Assembly (NCBI RefSeq): GCF_009649685.1
Contig: NZ_WJPK01000001.1
Span: 128,760-192,759 of the forward strand
Length of the DNA: 64,000 nt
Reading direction: 5' to 3'
Origin: Flavobacteriaceae bacterium EG-1
GTDB lineage: Bacteria > Bacteroidota > Bacteroidia > Flavobacteriales > Flavobacteriaceae
The position numbers and the translations under genes are program-made. Each line of letters begins with the position of its first letter. Positions within the stretch are counted from its first letter, which is position 1. The notes beneath the pieces were generated by a model. It was given only the letters and a program-made list of their open reading frames with translations, searched no databases and had not been told where the DNA came from. Below, one piece after another: positions 54,396 through 62,903 of the stretch.

Positions 54396-54458
54396 ATGAA
54401 TAAAAGAAATTTTTTACAAAAGTCAGCCCAACCAAGTAGTTTAAAGAGGTCGGATTGA
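54396..54458 (+). pseudogene. Remnant of a Tat-signal gene (20 codons)
   Basis: A 20-codon frame begins MNKRNFLQKSA, a typical start of Tat-exported Gfo/Idh or sugar-phosphate isomerase proteins, and very like MKRRNFINKTA of the gene at 56113. It then breaks into unrelated residues and stops. It lies 12 bases after the DUF1501 gene, where a third operon gene would be expected. The following 244 bases (to 54702) hold no recognisable coding sequence, fitting decay or deletion of the rest. Confidence 0.45.
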
Positions 54459-54702
54459 GTTTTTACCCTTAATGTCTTTCATTTTAAAAGAAAACTCGAA
54501 AAAATGATATAGGGTTGTTACAAACCCCGATGTCAATGCATCTAGTTTAAAGTAGAAACGTTATAACTAATAAATCAGGTCCAACCACTTTTTAAGTGCT
54601 GTTAAGACATATATTTAGTTAAGGATAAAAACATTAAGTGCCGCCAATGGAATGCCAATAAAGTTTATTCTTATAATTTACACCGTGTTTAAATTTCTCG
54701 AT

Positions 54703-55626
54703 TTATTTTGATATGCCTATCGGTGAATCATCACATTTTAAATCACCCACAACATATTGCATGCCATCTAGGAAGAATTGCATTAATTCTGGGTTGTCTA
54801 AACTCTGTGCATTATGAGAAGGGGATGTATAGAATACTCGTCCTTTTCCATATTTTTTTATCCATGATACATAAATAATTTTTTCCTTCACTTCTTTTTT
54901 CTGTCCTTCAATTTTATCAACTTCCATATATAGTAATGGTCTAAAATTAAATTCTGAATATGCATTTTTGAAAAAGTATGGTTCGTCAACATGTATAAGT
55001 CCTTTACCTTTAAAAGCTTGTACCATGGGATGGTTGGGGTCTACCTCTTTTACATGAATTTCTTGTTGTTTTGGGTGATAATCAAAACTACCACCTGTTA
55101 ACCTGCTAAATGGCATTGAATTGTTTTGAATAGTTATAGCTCCATGTAAAATCATTAAACCTCCACCTTTAGCGATGTAATGCATGAAGTTTTGTTCATA
55201 AGCAGCAGCTTTAGTTTTTATTTCTGCGTCGCTAATAGTTGTATTTTGTTTAAGTAAATCAGCAAATAAATCGCGATCTGGACCACTAGGGTTTGAGTTG
55301 TTTAAAATAACAGCATCGTATTTTTTTAAATTCTTCTTTTCAAATTGTTCAATGTCAAACCCAATATGTATCTCAAAAATATTGGATTTTTTTGCCATTA
55401 TTTTTAACAGTTCTATATTGTGTGGAATAGTCCAATGATCGAAACCTGTTGCCTTCGAAAAAACCAAAATTTTCTTTTTACTCACATTTTTAACAGTGGG
55501 TTCAGAAGGTACAAGTTTTTCAATTTTTGCCAGCCATTCATCATCAATTTTTATTGGTTCTAAGCTTTGCGCCCCAAGGGTAGTAATAAATAAAAATAAT
55601 AGTATAGAAGATATAAATTTATTCAT
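54703..55626 (-). CDS. ThuA domain-containing secreted protein
   Basis: 307 residues with a Sec signal peptide (MNKFISSILLFLFITTLGAQ). The mature part matches ThuA/trehalose-utilisation proteins, a glutamine-amidotransferase-like flavodoxin fold: KKILVFSKATGFDHWTIPHNIELLKIM, YDAVILNNSN, YIAKGGGLMILHGA, then HPMVQAF and KYGKGRVFYTSPSHNAQSLDNPELMQFFLDGM. ThuA proteins are commonly linked to Gfo/Idh oxidoreductases in sugar-oxidising clusters, consistent with the neighbours at 56113-58923. Enzymatic role is not established. A LacI-type palindrome sits 24 bases upstream of the start. Confidence 0.9.
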   Translation of the reverse strand: MNKFISSILLFLFITTLGAQSLEPIKIDDEWLAKIEKLVPSEPTVKNVSKKKILVFSKATGFDHWTIPHNIELLKIMAKKSNIFEIHIGFDIEQFEKKNLKKYDAVILNNSNPSGPDRDLFADLLKQNTTISDAEIKTKAAAYEQNFMHYIAKGGGLMILHGAITIQNNSMPFSRLTGGSFDYHPKQQEIHVKEVDPNHPMVQAFKGKGLIHVDEPYFFKNAYSEFNFRPLLYMEVDKIEGQKKEVKEKIIYVSWIKKYGKGRVFYTSPSHNAQSLDNPELMQFFLDGMQYVVGDLKCDDSPIGISK

Positions 55627-55649
55627 GAAGATTATTTTTTGTGATATAT

Positions 55650-55663
55650 CGTTAACGTTAACG
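55650..55663. promoter_or_regulatory. Candidate LacI-family operator upstream of the ThuA gene
   Basis: CGTTAACGTTAACG is a perfect 14-base palindrome with a central CG, as in LacI/GalR operators. It lies 24-37 bases upstream of the minus-strand start. No LacI-family gene is inside the window. Confidence 0.5.
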
Positions 55664-56112
55664 TTTTTGTTGTACAGTTTTTCAATTTTGTCAAAAGTAA
55701 TTGTAAATTACGGAATAATTACATCAAAATAGCGTATTATTTTAATGAACATAGCAAAACCAATCTGAATTTAAATTATGAAACTAAATATCTATTTAAC
55801 TATCTAGATGTTTGTAGTAGGGATGTAAATAAATTGATACTATTTCTTTTGTTATTGTACACACCGTAGATAATTTTTGAGTTGAATCACTTTTCATTGG
55901 TGCCGTTACTTTAAAAAGGAGAAATGTCGAATATTACACTTTAGCACAAAATATAAAATGTAAAAATTTCAACAATATAAGTTATACGGTATAAAATTTA
56001 GAATGGTTGATCCTAATAGCGAGTTAGATGTGATAAACGTGATTCGTAATGGTAAGTAAATTCTAATTTATCAAACAGAATAAAGAATAATAATAAACTT
56101 AATTTACACAAT
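55664..56112. other. 449-base region before the Gfo/Idh operon
   Basis: AT-rich spacer holding the promoter region of the plus-strand operon. A short open frame from about 55964 to 56059 on the plus strand ends in MVDPNSELDVINVIRNGK, which reads protein-like but has no good start or Shine-Dalgarno. It could be a gene remnant or chance. No RNA gene or transposon end was seen. Confidence 0.4.
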
Positions 56113-57489
56113 ATGAAACGAAGAAATTTTATTAATAAAACAGCCATTGGAACAGTGGCAGCTATAGGTTTTCCTACGATTGTTCCGGCACATGTATTGG
56201 GGAAAAATGCACCAAGTAATAAAATAAATATTGGTCAAATTGGTTGCGGACGAATTGCCCGTGACCATGATATTCACGATACAATTAGGTTTGAACAGGC
56301 ACATTATGTTGCAGTTTGTGATTTGGATTCAAAACGTGCGGCAGATGCTAAAGTTTTAGTAGATTCTTTTTACAAGGAAAAGACAGGTAAGAACAAATAC
56401 ATGAACACCAAAGTTTATGGTGATTATCGTGAGATGTTATTAAATAAAGATATAGATGCTGTAGTGATTAGTACACCAGACCACTGGCATTCACAGCCTG
56501 CCATGGAAGCTGCAATTGCAGGTAAAGATATTTATGTGCAAAAACCTACTTCTTTAACAGTTCGTGAGGGACAACAATTAAGAGAAGCAGTACAAAAGAA
56601 TAATGTGATATTACAAGTTGGTACACAACAACGAGCAATGCCACAATTTAGAATTGCTGCCGAATTGGTAAGAAATGGTAGAATTGGAAAAGTACACACG
56701 GTTAAAATAGGTTTGCCAGGCGATCCTGCAGGCCCTGAAGCTCCGGAAATGCCTATTCCAAGTAATTTGAATTTTGATATGTGGTTAGGGTCTACACCAA
56801 AGGTGCCATATACCGAAATAGGAGTGCACCCACAAAATGATTATGGCAGACCAGGTTGGTTACGTTCAAGAAATTATGGCGCGGGTATGATAACAGGTTG
56901 GGGACAACATCACTATGATTCTGCTGCATGGGGAATGGATACTGAATTAACAGGTCCAATTTCGGTTGAAGCGTTATCCGAATTTCCAAAATCTGGATTA
57001 TGGAATGTTCATGGAGACTTTTTTGTAAAACATGAATATGCAAATGGTATAACAGTTTATACGAGTGGCGGCTATACAAATGGTATAAAATATATTGGTG
57101 AAGATGGATGGATATTTGTATCAAGGGGTGCGTATACGGCATCTGCTAGTGACCCAGTAGATAAAGAAAAAAGTGCGAAGGCTCTTAATGCATCAGATCC
57201 AAAAATTTTGGAAAGTGTAATTGGGGAAAACGAAATTCATTTAGAAAAAATAGATGATCAGCATGGAAATTGGCTCGAATGTATAAAGACTAGAAAACAA
57301 CCAATATCACCAATTGAAAAAGGACACAAAGCATGTACAGTTTGTTTAATAAGTGATATTGCAATGCAATTTGACCGAAAATTAGATTGGAATCCTGATA
57401 CTGAGATGTTTATAAATGACGATGAAGCAAATGCTTTGTTACGCCGTGAACAACGTAAGCCATATGGTACAGATTATGTGAAAGTCTAA
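56113..57489 (+). CDS. Gfo/Idh/MocA family oxidoreductase, Tat-exported
   Basis: 458 residues. Tat signal MKRRNFINKTAIGTVAAIGF. A Rossmann fold follows with INIGQIGCGRIARDHD for NAD(P), then AVVISTPDHWHSQPAMEAA, the YVQKPTSLTVREG stretch with the catalytic-type lysine, and GWGQHHYDSAAWGMD with the conserved histidines of the active site. Such exported, cofactor-retaining members oxidise or reduce sugars in the periplasm. First gene of the operon with a second Gfo/Idh gene (51 bases) and the TRAP transporter. Confidence 0.93.
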   Translation: MKRRNFINKTAIGTVAAIGFPTIVPAHVLGKNAPSNKINIGQIGCGRIARDHDIHDTIRFEQAHYVAVCDLDSKRAADAKVLVDSFYKEKTGKNKYMNTKVYGDYREMLLNKDIDAVVISTPDHWHSQPAMEAAIAGKDIYVQKPTSLTVREGQQLREAVQKNNVILQVGTQQRAMPQFRIAAELVRNGRIGKVHTVKIGLPGDPAGPEAPEMPIPSNLNFDMWLGSTPKVPYTEIGVHPQNDYGRPGWLRSRNYGAGMITGWGQHHYDSAAWGMDTELTGPISVEALSEFPKSGLWNVHGDFFVKHEYANGITVYTSGGYTNGIKYIGEDGWIFVSRGAYTASASDPVDKEKSAKALNASDPKILESVIGENEIHLEKIDDQHGNWLECIKTRKQPISPIEKGHKACTVCLISDIAMQFDRKLDWNPDTEMFINDDEANALLRREQRKPYGTDYVKV

Positions 57490-57540
57490 TAATTATTTAG
57501 TTATTTTTAACTAATAATGAAGTCAATATAAATATCAATA

Positions 57541-58923
57541 ATGAAAAATAAGATTACCGTATTATTCGCAATTATACTTTTAGTATCCTGTGGAGAGAAA
57601 AAATCTGTTGATTCAAAAATGAATGAAGAAAAAGTAGAAAAAGTAAAATTGATGACACTGGATCCTGGTCATTTTCATGCTGCTTTAGTACATAAAGAAA
57701 TGTATCCACAGGTAGATTCTACTATTTATGTTTTTGCTCCGGAAGGACCAGAAGTAAGAGATTTTTTAAAGAAAATTAATTCTTACAATAATAGGGAAGA
57801 AGAGCCAACCGATTGGATGGTTAAAGAAAACATTACTGATGATTATCTGAGTAACATGATTGCAGACAAACCAGGTAATGTTATGATAGTAGCGGGTAAA
57901 AATTCAAAAAAAATAGATTACATACTTGCTGCTGTGAAGGCGGGGCTTAATGTTTATGCTGATAAACCTTTAGTTATAAACGTTGAAGGTTTCGAAAAGT
58001 TAAAAGAAGCATTTAAGTTGGCAGAAGAAAACAATGTTCTCATTTATGATATAATGACGGAACGATTTGAGTCTACTACTATGATGCAGAAACTTTTTTC
58101 AACAATGCCTAATGTGTTTGGAGAGTTAATAGAAGGAACACCTGAAGACCCTGCAATTGTGAAGGAAAGTGTACATCATTTTTTTAAATATGTTTCTGGC
58201 CAAGCTCTTGTTAGACCATCATGGTTTTTTGATATTGATGAGGAAGGAGAAGGTATTGTAGATGTAACCACTCATTTAGTCGACCTTGTACAATGGGAAG
58301 CATATCCTAATCAAATCATAAATACCGGCGATATTCAAATGGTTAGTGCCAGACGATGGCCAACCATTCTTACGAATGAAGAATTTGAAAAAGTTACTGG
58401 TTTAAGTGAATTTCCTAGTTATTTGGATAAAGATTTGGTTGACGGAAAACTAAATGTTTACAGTAATGGGGAAATGACATATAAGATTAAAAATAAATAT
58501 GCCAAAGTTTCGGTGATATGGAATTACCAAGCACCTGAAGGTACGGGTGATACACATTTTAGTATTATGAGAGGTACTAAATGTGATTTGATAATTAAAC
58601 AAGGACCTGGTGAAAATTATAAACCCACTTTATATTTGAGACCTAAAAATAAAGAAGGTTTTGAAGAACTTTTAAATACAGCTATTGATGGTGAAGTACA
58701 AACGCAATTTATAGGAACTACGACCGAGTTGATGAAAGACGGTACTTGGAGAATTAATATACCAGATGAATTTAAAATCGGACACGAGGCACATTTTGGT
58801 CAAGTAACAACAAATTATTTAAAGTATTTGGAAATCGGACAATTACCAGATTGGGAAGTGCCAAATATGATTGCTAAGTACTATACTACAATTGAAGCAT
58901 ACAAATTAGCACGTGAAAAGTAA
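57541..58923 (+). CDS. Gfo/Idh-type putative oxidoreductase lipoprotein
   Basis: 460 residues. Lipobox LLVSC (Cys17) gives a membrane-attached lipoprotein. The N-terminal Rossmann part is divergent (LMTLDPGHFHAALVHKEMYPQVDSTIYVF replaces the usual glycine motif), then GLNVYADKPLVIN carries the lysine of the family. The C-terminal half matches the putative-oxidoreductase C-terminal domain, with GIVDVTTHLVDLVQWEA. The altered nucleotide-binding start makes NAD(P) use uncertain. It sits between the Tat-exported Gfo/Idh gene and dctP, 30 bases before the latter. Confidence 0.88.
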   Translation: MKNKITVLFAIILLVSCGEKKSVDSKMNEEKVEKVKLMTLDPGHFHAALVHKEMYPQVDSTIYVFAPEGPEVRDFLKKINSYNNREEEPTDWMVKENITDDYLSNMIADKPGNVMIVAGKNSKKIDYILAAVKAGLNVYADKPLVINVEGFEKLKEAFKLAEENNVLIYDIMTERFESTTMMQKLFSTMPNVFGELIEGTPEDPAIVKESVHHFFKYVSGQALVRPSWFFDIDEEGEGIVDVTTHLVDLVQWEAYPNQIINTGDIQMVSARRWPTILTNEEFEKVTGLSEFPSYLDKDLVDGKLNVYSNGEMTYKIKNKYAKVSVIWNYQAPEGTGDTHFSIMRGTKCDLIIKQGPGENYKPTLYLRPKNKEGFEELLNTAIDGEVQTQFIGTTTELMKDGTWRINIPDEFKIGHEAHFGQVTTNYLKYLEIGQLPDWEVPNMIAKYYTTIEAYKLAREK

Positions 58924-58953
58924 TCTTAGAAGTTTATTTAATTAAAATGCATT

Positions 58954-59946
58954 ATGCTTAAAGGGTACTTTAAATTTCTTTCCGTTACTGTTTTTTCTTT
59001 GGTTAGCTTATTTTTATTAAGTTCCTGTGCTACAACAGGGAATCATAAGGTTCTTTATTTTGCACATTCGTTACCAACTTCTCATCCTGTACATAAGGGT
59101 ATTCTGGCGATGCAAGAATCGTTGCATTCGAAGTCTGATGGTAATTTGCAGTTAAAGATATTTCCAGATGGTCAGTTAGGATCAGAGCGTGAGGCTTTGG
59201 AGCTTTTACAAATAGGTAGTATAGCGATGACTAAGGTAAGTGCATCAGCCTTGTCAAATTTTGCGCCCGAGTATCAGATAACAGTAATACCTTATTTATT
59301 TAGGGACAGTGAGCATTTGTTTAACAATTTAGAGGGTGAAGTAGGGCAGCAGTTGTTAGAAGGAGGCACGGAGTATTTATTGCGAGGTATATGTTTTTAT
59401 GATGCAGGTGCTCGAAGTTTTTATACCAAGGATCGACCAGTACATTCACCTTCTGATTTAGATGGTTTAAAAGTACGCGTACAGAACGATCAGATGTCAG
59501 TAGATATGGCTAATACATTAGGTGCTTCTGCTACCCCAATGGCATTTGGGGAGTTGTATACTGCCTTGCAGCAAAATGTTGTAGATGGAGCAGAGAATAA
59601 CATACCGTCATTTGTAAGTTCAAATCATTTTGAAGTTTGTAAGTATTATATTTTTGATGAGCATACGATGGTCCCGGATGTTGTGATTATCGGCACGAAG
59701 TTTTGGGATTTATTATCGGATCAGGAAAAGGGTTGGTTAGAAGCTGCTGCACAAGAAAGTGTAGTTAAGCAGAAGCAATATTGGGCAGAGACTGTAGCAG
59801 AGAATATGAAAATGTTGAAGGAAGCTGGGGTAGAGTTTATCTACCCAGATAAAGCTCCTTTTGTATCGAAGTCAAAACCAGTAATGGAGCGTTTGATGAA
59901 AGATTCCAAATTAAGACCAATCATAGACAAAATAAATTCCAACTAA
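58954..59946 (+). CDS. dctP: TRAP transporter substrate-binding protein DctP (copy 2, complete)
   Basis: 330 residues. Lipobox LLSSC (Cys25) makes it a lipoprotein receptor rather than a free periplasmic one. The mature part matches DctP: KVLYFAHSLPTSHPVHKGI, LKIFPDGQLGSEREALELLQIGSIAMTKV, GLKVRVQND with the ligand-binding arginine, and VDGAENNIPSF. It follows two exported oxidoreductase genes, so the ligand may be the oxidised sugar (aldonate or uronate); this is inferred from position. Residues from 58 on are identical to copy 1 at the window start. Confidence 0.96.
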   Translation: MLKGYFKFLSVTVFSLVSLFLLSSCATTGNHKVLYFAHSLPTSHPVHKGILAMQESLHSKSDGNLQLKIFPDGQLGSEREALELLQIGSIAMTKVSASALSNFAPEYQITVIPYLFRDSEHLFNNLEGEVGQQLLEGGTEYLLRGICFYDAGARSFYTKDRPVHSPSDLDGLKVRVQNDQMSVDMANTLGASATPMAFGELYTALQQNVVDGAENNIPSFVSSNHFEVCKYYIFDEHTMVPDVVIIGTKFWDLLSDQEKGWLEAAAQESVVKQKQYWAETVAENMKMLKEAGVEFIYPDKAPFVSKSKPVMERLMKDSKLRPIIDKINSN

Positions 59947-60416
59947 TGGAGAAAGCCTATCATTTGTTAAATAGAATAATAGAAAACCTATTGGTAGTCA
60001 TTTTTGGGCTATTGGTAATAGATGTAGTATGGCAGGTAGTCTCACGTTATGTAGTAGGTCAGTCTAGTTCTTTTACGGAAGAATTTGCTCGATTTTCATT
60101 AATCTGGTTAACGGTATTAGGAGCTGCTTATATCAATGGTCAGCAAGAAGGACATCTCTCTATGGATTTTTTGCTGTCTAAACTCACCGAAGCGAAGCGA
60201 AACAAGCGTAAGAAAGTGATTCAAGTTTTAATGGCATTTTTTGCTATTATTATCATGATAGTTGGCGGAGGCAATTTAGTTTATACGACCTTAACTTTAG
60301 GTCAGGTATCCTCGGCATTACAAGTACCCTTAGGAATTGTGTATGCGATAGTACCGATTTCCGGACTGATAATTTTATTTTTTTCGATTTATAATATCAA
60401 GAAACTAAACTTTTAA
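59946..60416 (+). CDS. dctQ: TRAP transporter small permease DctQ (copy 2)
   Basis: 156 residues, four membrane segments, identical in sequence to the copy at 822-1292. It couples to dctP by a TAATG overlap and precedes dctM by two bases, as in copy 1. Role: small membrane subunit of the TRAP permease. Confidence 0.94.
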   Translation: MEKAYHLLNRIIENLLVVIFGLLVIDVVWQVVSRYVVGQSSSFTEEFARFSLIWLTVLGAAYINGQQEGHLSMDFLLSKLTEAKRNKRKKVIQVLMAFFAIIIMIVGGGNLVYTTLTLGQVSSALQVPLGIVYAIVPISGLIILFFSIYNIKKLNF

Positions 60417-60418
60417 AT

Positions 60419-61729
60419 ATGAGCATAGAGACAATAAGCATACTTGTTCTTTTTCTAAGTTTTATTGGTTTGTTGGCCTATGGAGTACCTGTAGCGTATG
60501 CAATAGGTATATCAACGACATTAACTTTGGTGTTGAACATAGCATTTTTACCAGCGACAACTACCGCAGCACAACGTATGACTACTGGTATTGATAATTT
60601 TGCATTATTGGCGATACCATTTTTTATATTGGCTGGTGAGTTAATGAATACTGGAGGAATAGCTAAGCGCCTGATAGATTTTGCGAAGTCTTTAATAGGG
60701 AGTTTACCGGGTGGATTAGCATTTGTGAATATAATAGCAGCGATGCTCTTTGGAGCCATTTCAGGCTCCGCAGTAGCAGCAGCCTCTGCCATAGGTAGTA
60801 CACTTACCGAAAAGATGGAAAGTGAGGGCTATCCTCGAGAGTTTAGTGCAGCAGTAAATATAAGTTCGTCCACCACGGGATTATTAATTCCTCCGAGTAA
60901 TGTGCTAATTATTTTTGCTTTAGCCAGTGGTGGCACGGCATCAGTAGCAGCACTTTTTATTGCAGGTTATTTACCGGGTTTATTAGTAGGCTTAGCCCTA
61001 ATGATAATGGTATATATTTATGCAATTAAGAAAGGATTGCCAAGAGCAAAAAGAGTAAGTTTTAAGCAATTGTTTTTAGATTTTAGGCGAGCAATTTTAA
61101 GTTTAACTTTATTAGTAATCGTAGTAGGGGGTATAGTAGTGGGTGTATTTACGGCTACCGAAGCTGCAGCAATAGCAGTAGTTTATGCAATGCTATTAGG
61201 GTTTATCAACAAAGAATTAAAGTTTAGCGATTTTAAACCATTGCTTTTACGCAGTGCTAGAACCACAGCAATAGTAATGTTTTTAATAGCGACTTCAATG
61301 GCCATGTCTTGGTTGTTTTCCTTTGAAGGGATACCACAGATGTTGACCTCTGCTTTGTTAGATAATGTGAGCAATCCAATAGTTATATTTTTAATGATAA
61401 ACATCATACTATTATTGGTAGGTACTTTTATGGATATGACCCCAGCAGTATTAATTTTCACACCAATTTTTTTACCTGTAGCGATGGCGTTAGGGATGCA
61501 TCCCGTACAGTTTGGAATGATAATCGTATTAAATTTATGTATAGGGGTGTGTACCCCACCCGTTGGCACATTACTTTTTGTTGGTAGTGGAGTGGCAAAG
61601 GTACCTGTTACAAAAGTTATCAAACCATTATTACCATTATTAGGGGTAATGGTTTTGGTTCTAATGATAATCACATACTTCCCAGAAGTATCACTTTGGT
61701 TACCAAGAGTTTTTGGATTAATTGATTAA
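60419..61729 (+). CDS. dctM: TRAP transporter large permease DctM (copy 2)
   Basis: 436 residues, 12-helix transport subunit. It differs from copy 1 by one residue (Val in place of Ala in the final LPRVFGLID) and two silent bases. Its stop codon shares four bases with the stop of the convergent DUF4268 gene (61726-61729), so the ends overlap tail to tail. Function as for copy 1. Confidence 0.95.
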   Translation: MSIETISILVLFLSFIGLLAYGVPVAYAIGISTTLTLVLNIAFLPATTTAAQRMTTGIDNFALLAIPFFILAGELMNTGGIAKRLIDFAKSLIGSLPGGLAFVNIIAAMLFGAISGSAVAAASAIGSTLTEKMESEGYPREFSAAVNISSSTTGLLIPPSNVLIIFALASGGTASVAALFIAGYLPGLLVGLALMIMVYIYAIKKGLPRAKRVSFKQLFLDFRRAILSLTLLVIVVGGIVVGVFTATEAAAIAVVYAMLLGFINKELKFSDFKPLLLRSARTTAIVMFLIATSMAMSWLFSFEGIPQMLTSALLDNVSNPIVIFLMINIILLLVGTFMDMTPAVLIFTPIFLPVAMALGMHPVQFGMIIVLNLCIGVCTPPVGTLLFVGSGVAKVPVTKVIKPLLPLLGVMVLVLMIITYFPEVSLWLPRVFGLID

Positions 61730-62154
61730 GCGTCAATAATTTCTTTATATTCAAAGAAAAAGTCTTCAAGGAGTATCATATTCAGATATAGAAATTGCAT
61801 TGTTTCTTGCCATGTATTCTTATCATGAATGGATACATTATGCAACTCTAAATAAATTCTCGAAATTTCTTTACCGTTTTCTAGATAAAAAGAATCATCA
61901 AAAATTGCTTCAGGCCAAAAATCATCAATGAAAATTGATTTTAGTGAAACTAACTTTTCCCATAGTGAAATTCTTTTCTCTAAATTATTAGTGTCCACAT
62001 CCATTGATACTCTGGCCCTTTTTACATCAAAATCAAATTTAAAAAGCAGTCCTTTTACTTTAGTATTGTACAATATCCATTTACGAGGATAAGATTTGCC
62101 AAAGGCAATCCAGAAGTCTTGGCGAAGTTTTTTAGATTCTTCTTTACTAAACAT
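61726..62154 (-). CDS. DUF4268 domain-containing protein
   Basis: 142 residues, cytosolic, rich in aromatic and charged residues. The MFSKEESKKLRQDFWIAFGKSYPRKWILYNTKVKGLLFKFD opening and DFWPEAIFDDSFYLENGKEISRIYLEL match DUF4268. The domain is also found fused to DNA-modification proteins, but stand-alone flavobacterial forms like this have no known function. Its ATG overlaps the ZIP stop (TAATG), so the two are translationally coupled. Its stop codon lies inside the TRAP repeat, so its last codons may have been altered when copy 2 arrived. Confidence 0.85.
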   Translation of the reverse strand: MFSKEESKKLRQDFWIAFGKSYPRKWILYNTKVKGLLFKFDFDVKRARVSMDVDTNNLEKRISLWEKLVSLKSIFIDDFWPEAIFDDSFYLENGKEISRIYLELHNVSIHDKNTWQETMQFLYLNMILLEDFFFEYKEIIDA

Positions 62155-62825
62155 TAGATTAAATATGCGATTATTATACCAAGTATAATTACGGCCAATT
62201 TCCTTAAATTAAAACTGTGACCTTCAGAGCTTTCAAAGAGGATTACTGTAGAAATGTGAAGTAAAACACCTATTACTAATGCCGTAATAGGAACATGGTA
62301 CTTTTTAATTGAATCAAAATTGGCAGCTATATAAGTTCCTAAAGGAGTCATTAATGAAAACAAGCTAATAAATAAAACAGCTTTAAAACGGGAGATTTTT
62401 GAATTAAATAAGAAGATGCTTAAAATAATTGCAATCGGTACTTTATGTATTAAAATCCCATAAATCATACTACCATCATGGTCTATTGGAAAACCTTCTA
62501 GCAGCGAATGAATACATAAACTTACAAAAAGTAATACGGGAAAATTACTTTTTTCTGTATCAATGTGAACATGACCATGTTCCGCTCCTTTAGAGAAAAA
62601 TTCAAGAAATATTTGTAACAATATTCCTATCATGATAAATAGCCCAACGGTTTTAGAGTCAGACTGCTCATAGACTTCGGGTAATAACTCGAATATAGTA
62701 AGTGCTAATAGAAAACCACCACTAAAGGCTAATAATAGCTTAAAATTACTTTTATTCTTTAGTTTAGTAGCAAGTACTAAAACATAACTGAGCAAAACTG
62801 CAAGAATGGGTAATAAATAAATCAT
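62154..62825 (-). CDS. ZIP family metal transporter
   Basis: 223 residues from the ATG at MIYLLPILAVLLSYV; an extension to 62891 would start upstream of the promoter. Eight membrane segments, a histidine-containing loop (EHGHVHIDTEK), and the TM4/TM5 metal sites SLCIHSLLEGFPID and GILIHKVPIAIIL are visible. ZIP proteins move zinc or other divalent cations into the cytosol. It is coupled to the DUF4268 gene and divergent from the RlmL-type gene with a symmetric promoter element between them. Confidence 0.92.
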   Translation of the reverse strand: MIYLLPILAVLLSYVLVLATKLKNKSNFKLLLAFSGGFLLALTIFELLPEVYEQSDSKTVGLFIMIGILLQIFLEFFSKGAEHGHVHIDTEKSNFPVLLFVSLCIHSLLEGFPIDHDGSMIYGILIHKVPIAIILSIFLFNSKISRFKAVLFISLFSLMTPLGTYIAANFDSIKKYHVPITALVIGVLLHISTVILFESSEGHSFNLRKLAVIILGIIIAYLI

Positions 62826-62862
62826 TAACAAAGTTGGCTTTCTTGTAAAGTGAATGTCAAGG

Positions 62863-62885
62863 CGCAAAAATACTGTATTTTTGCG
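62863..62885. promoter_or_regulatory. Symmetric bidirectional promoter/palindrome between ZIP and rlmL
   Basis: Perfect 10-3-10 inverted repeat: CGCAAAAATA (62863-62872), CTG, TATTTTTGCG (62876-62885). Each arm contains TATTTTTG, a match to the -7 consensus TAnnTTTG, one for each strand. On the minus strand a TTG at 62889-62891 sits 16 bases upstream as a -33. The plus-strand element is 20 bases before the rlmL-type ATG. The palindrome could also be a metal-regulator site for the ZIP gene. Confidence 0.6.
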
Positions 62886-62903
62886 GCACAATTTATCGAG
62901 GGT

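Larger units (their letters stand above)
59125..61729 (+). repeat. 2.6-kb near-identical direct repeat, copy 2 (dctPQM)
   Basis: Second copy of the block at 1-2605, same orientation, offset 59124. The complete dctP here shows that the repeat includes at least codons 58-330 of dctP; whether it extends further left cannot be tested because copy 1 is cut. Three of the four differences fall in the last 310 bases. Confidence 0.95.

Noticed and set aside
1-61729. Repeat interpreted as overlap of the two ends of a circular contig
   Set aside because: Sequences right of each copy differ and the copies carry four substitutions, so it is a true or at least non-trivial duplication.
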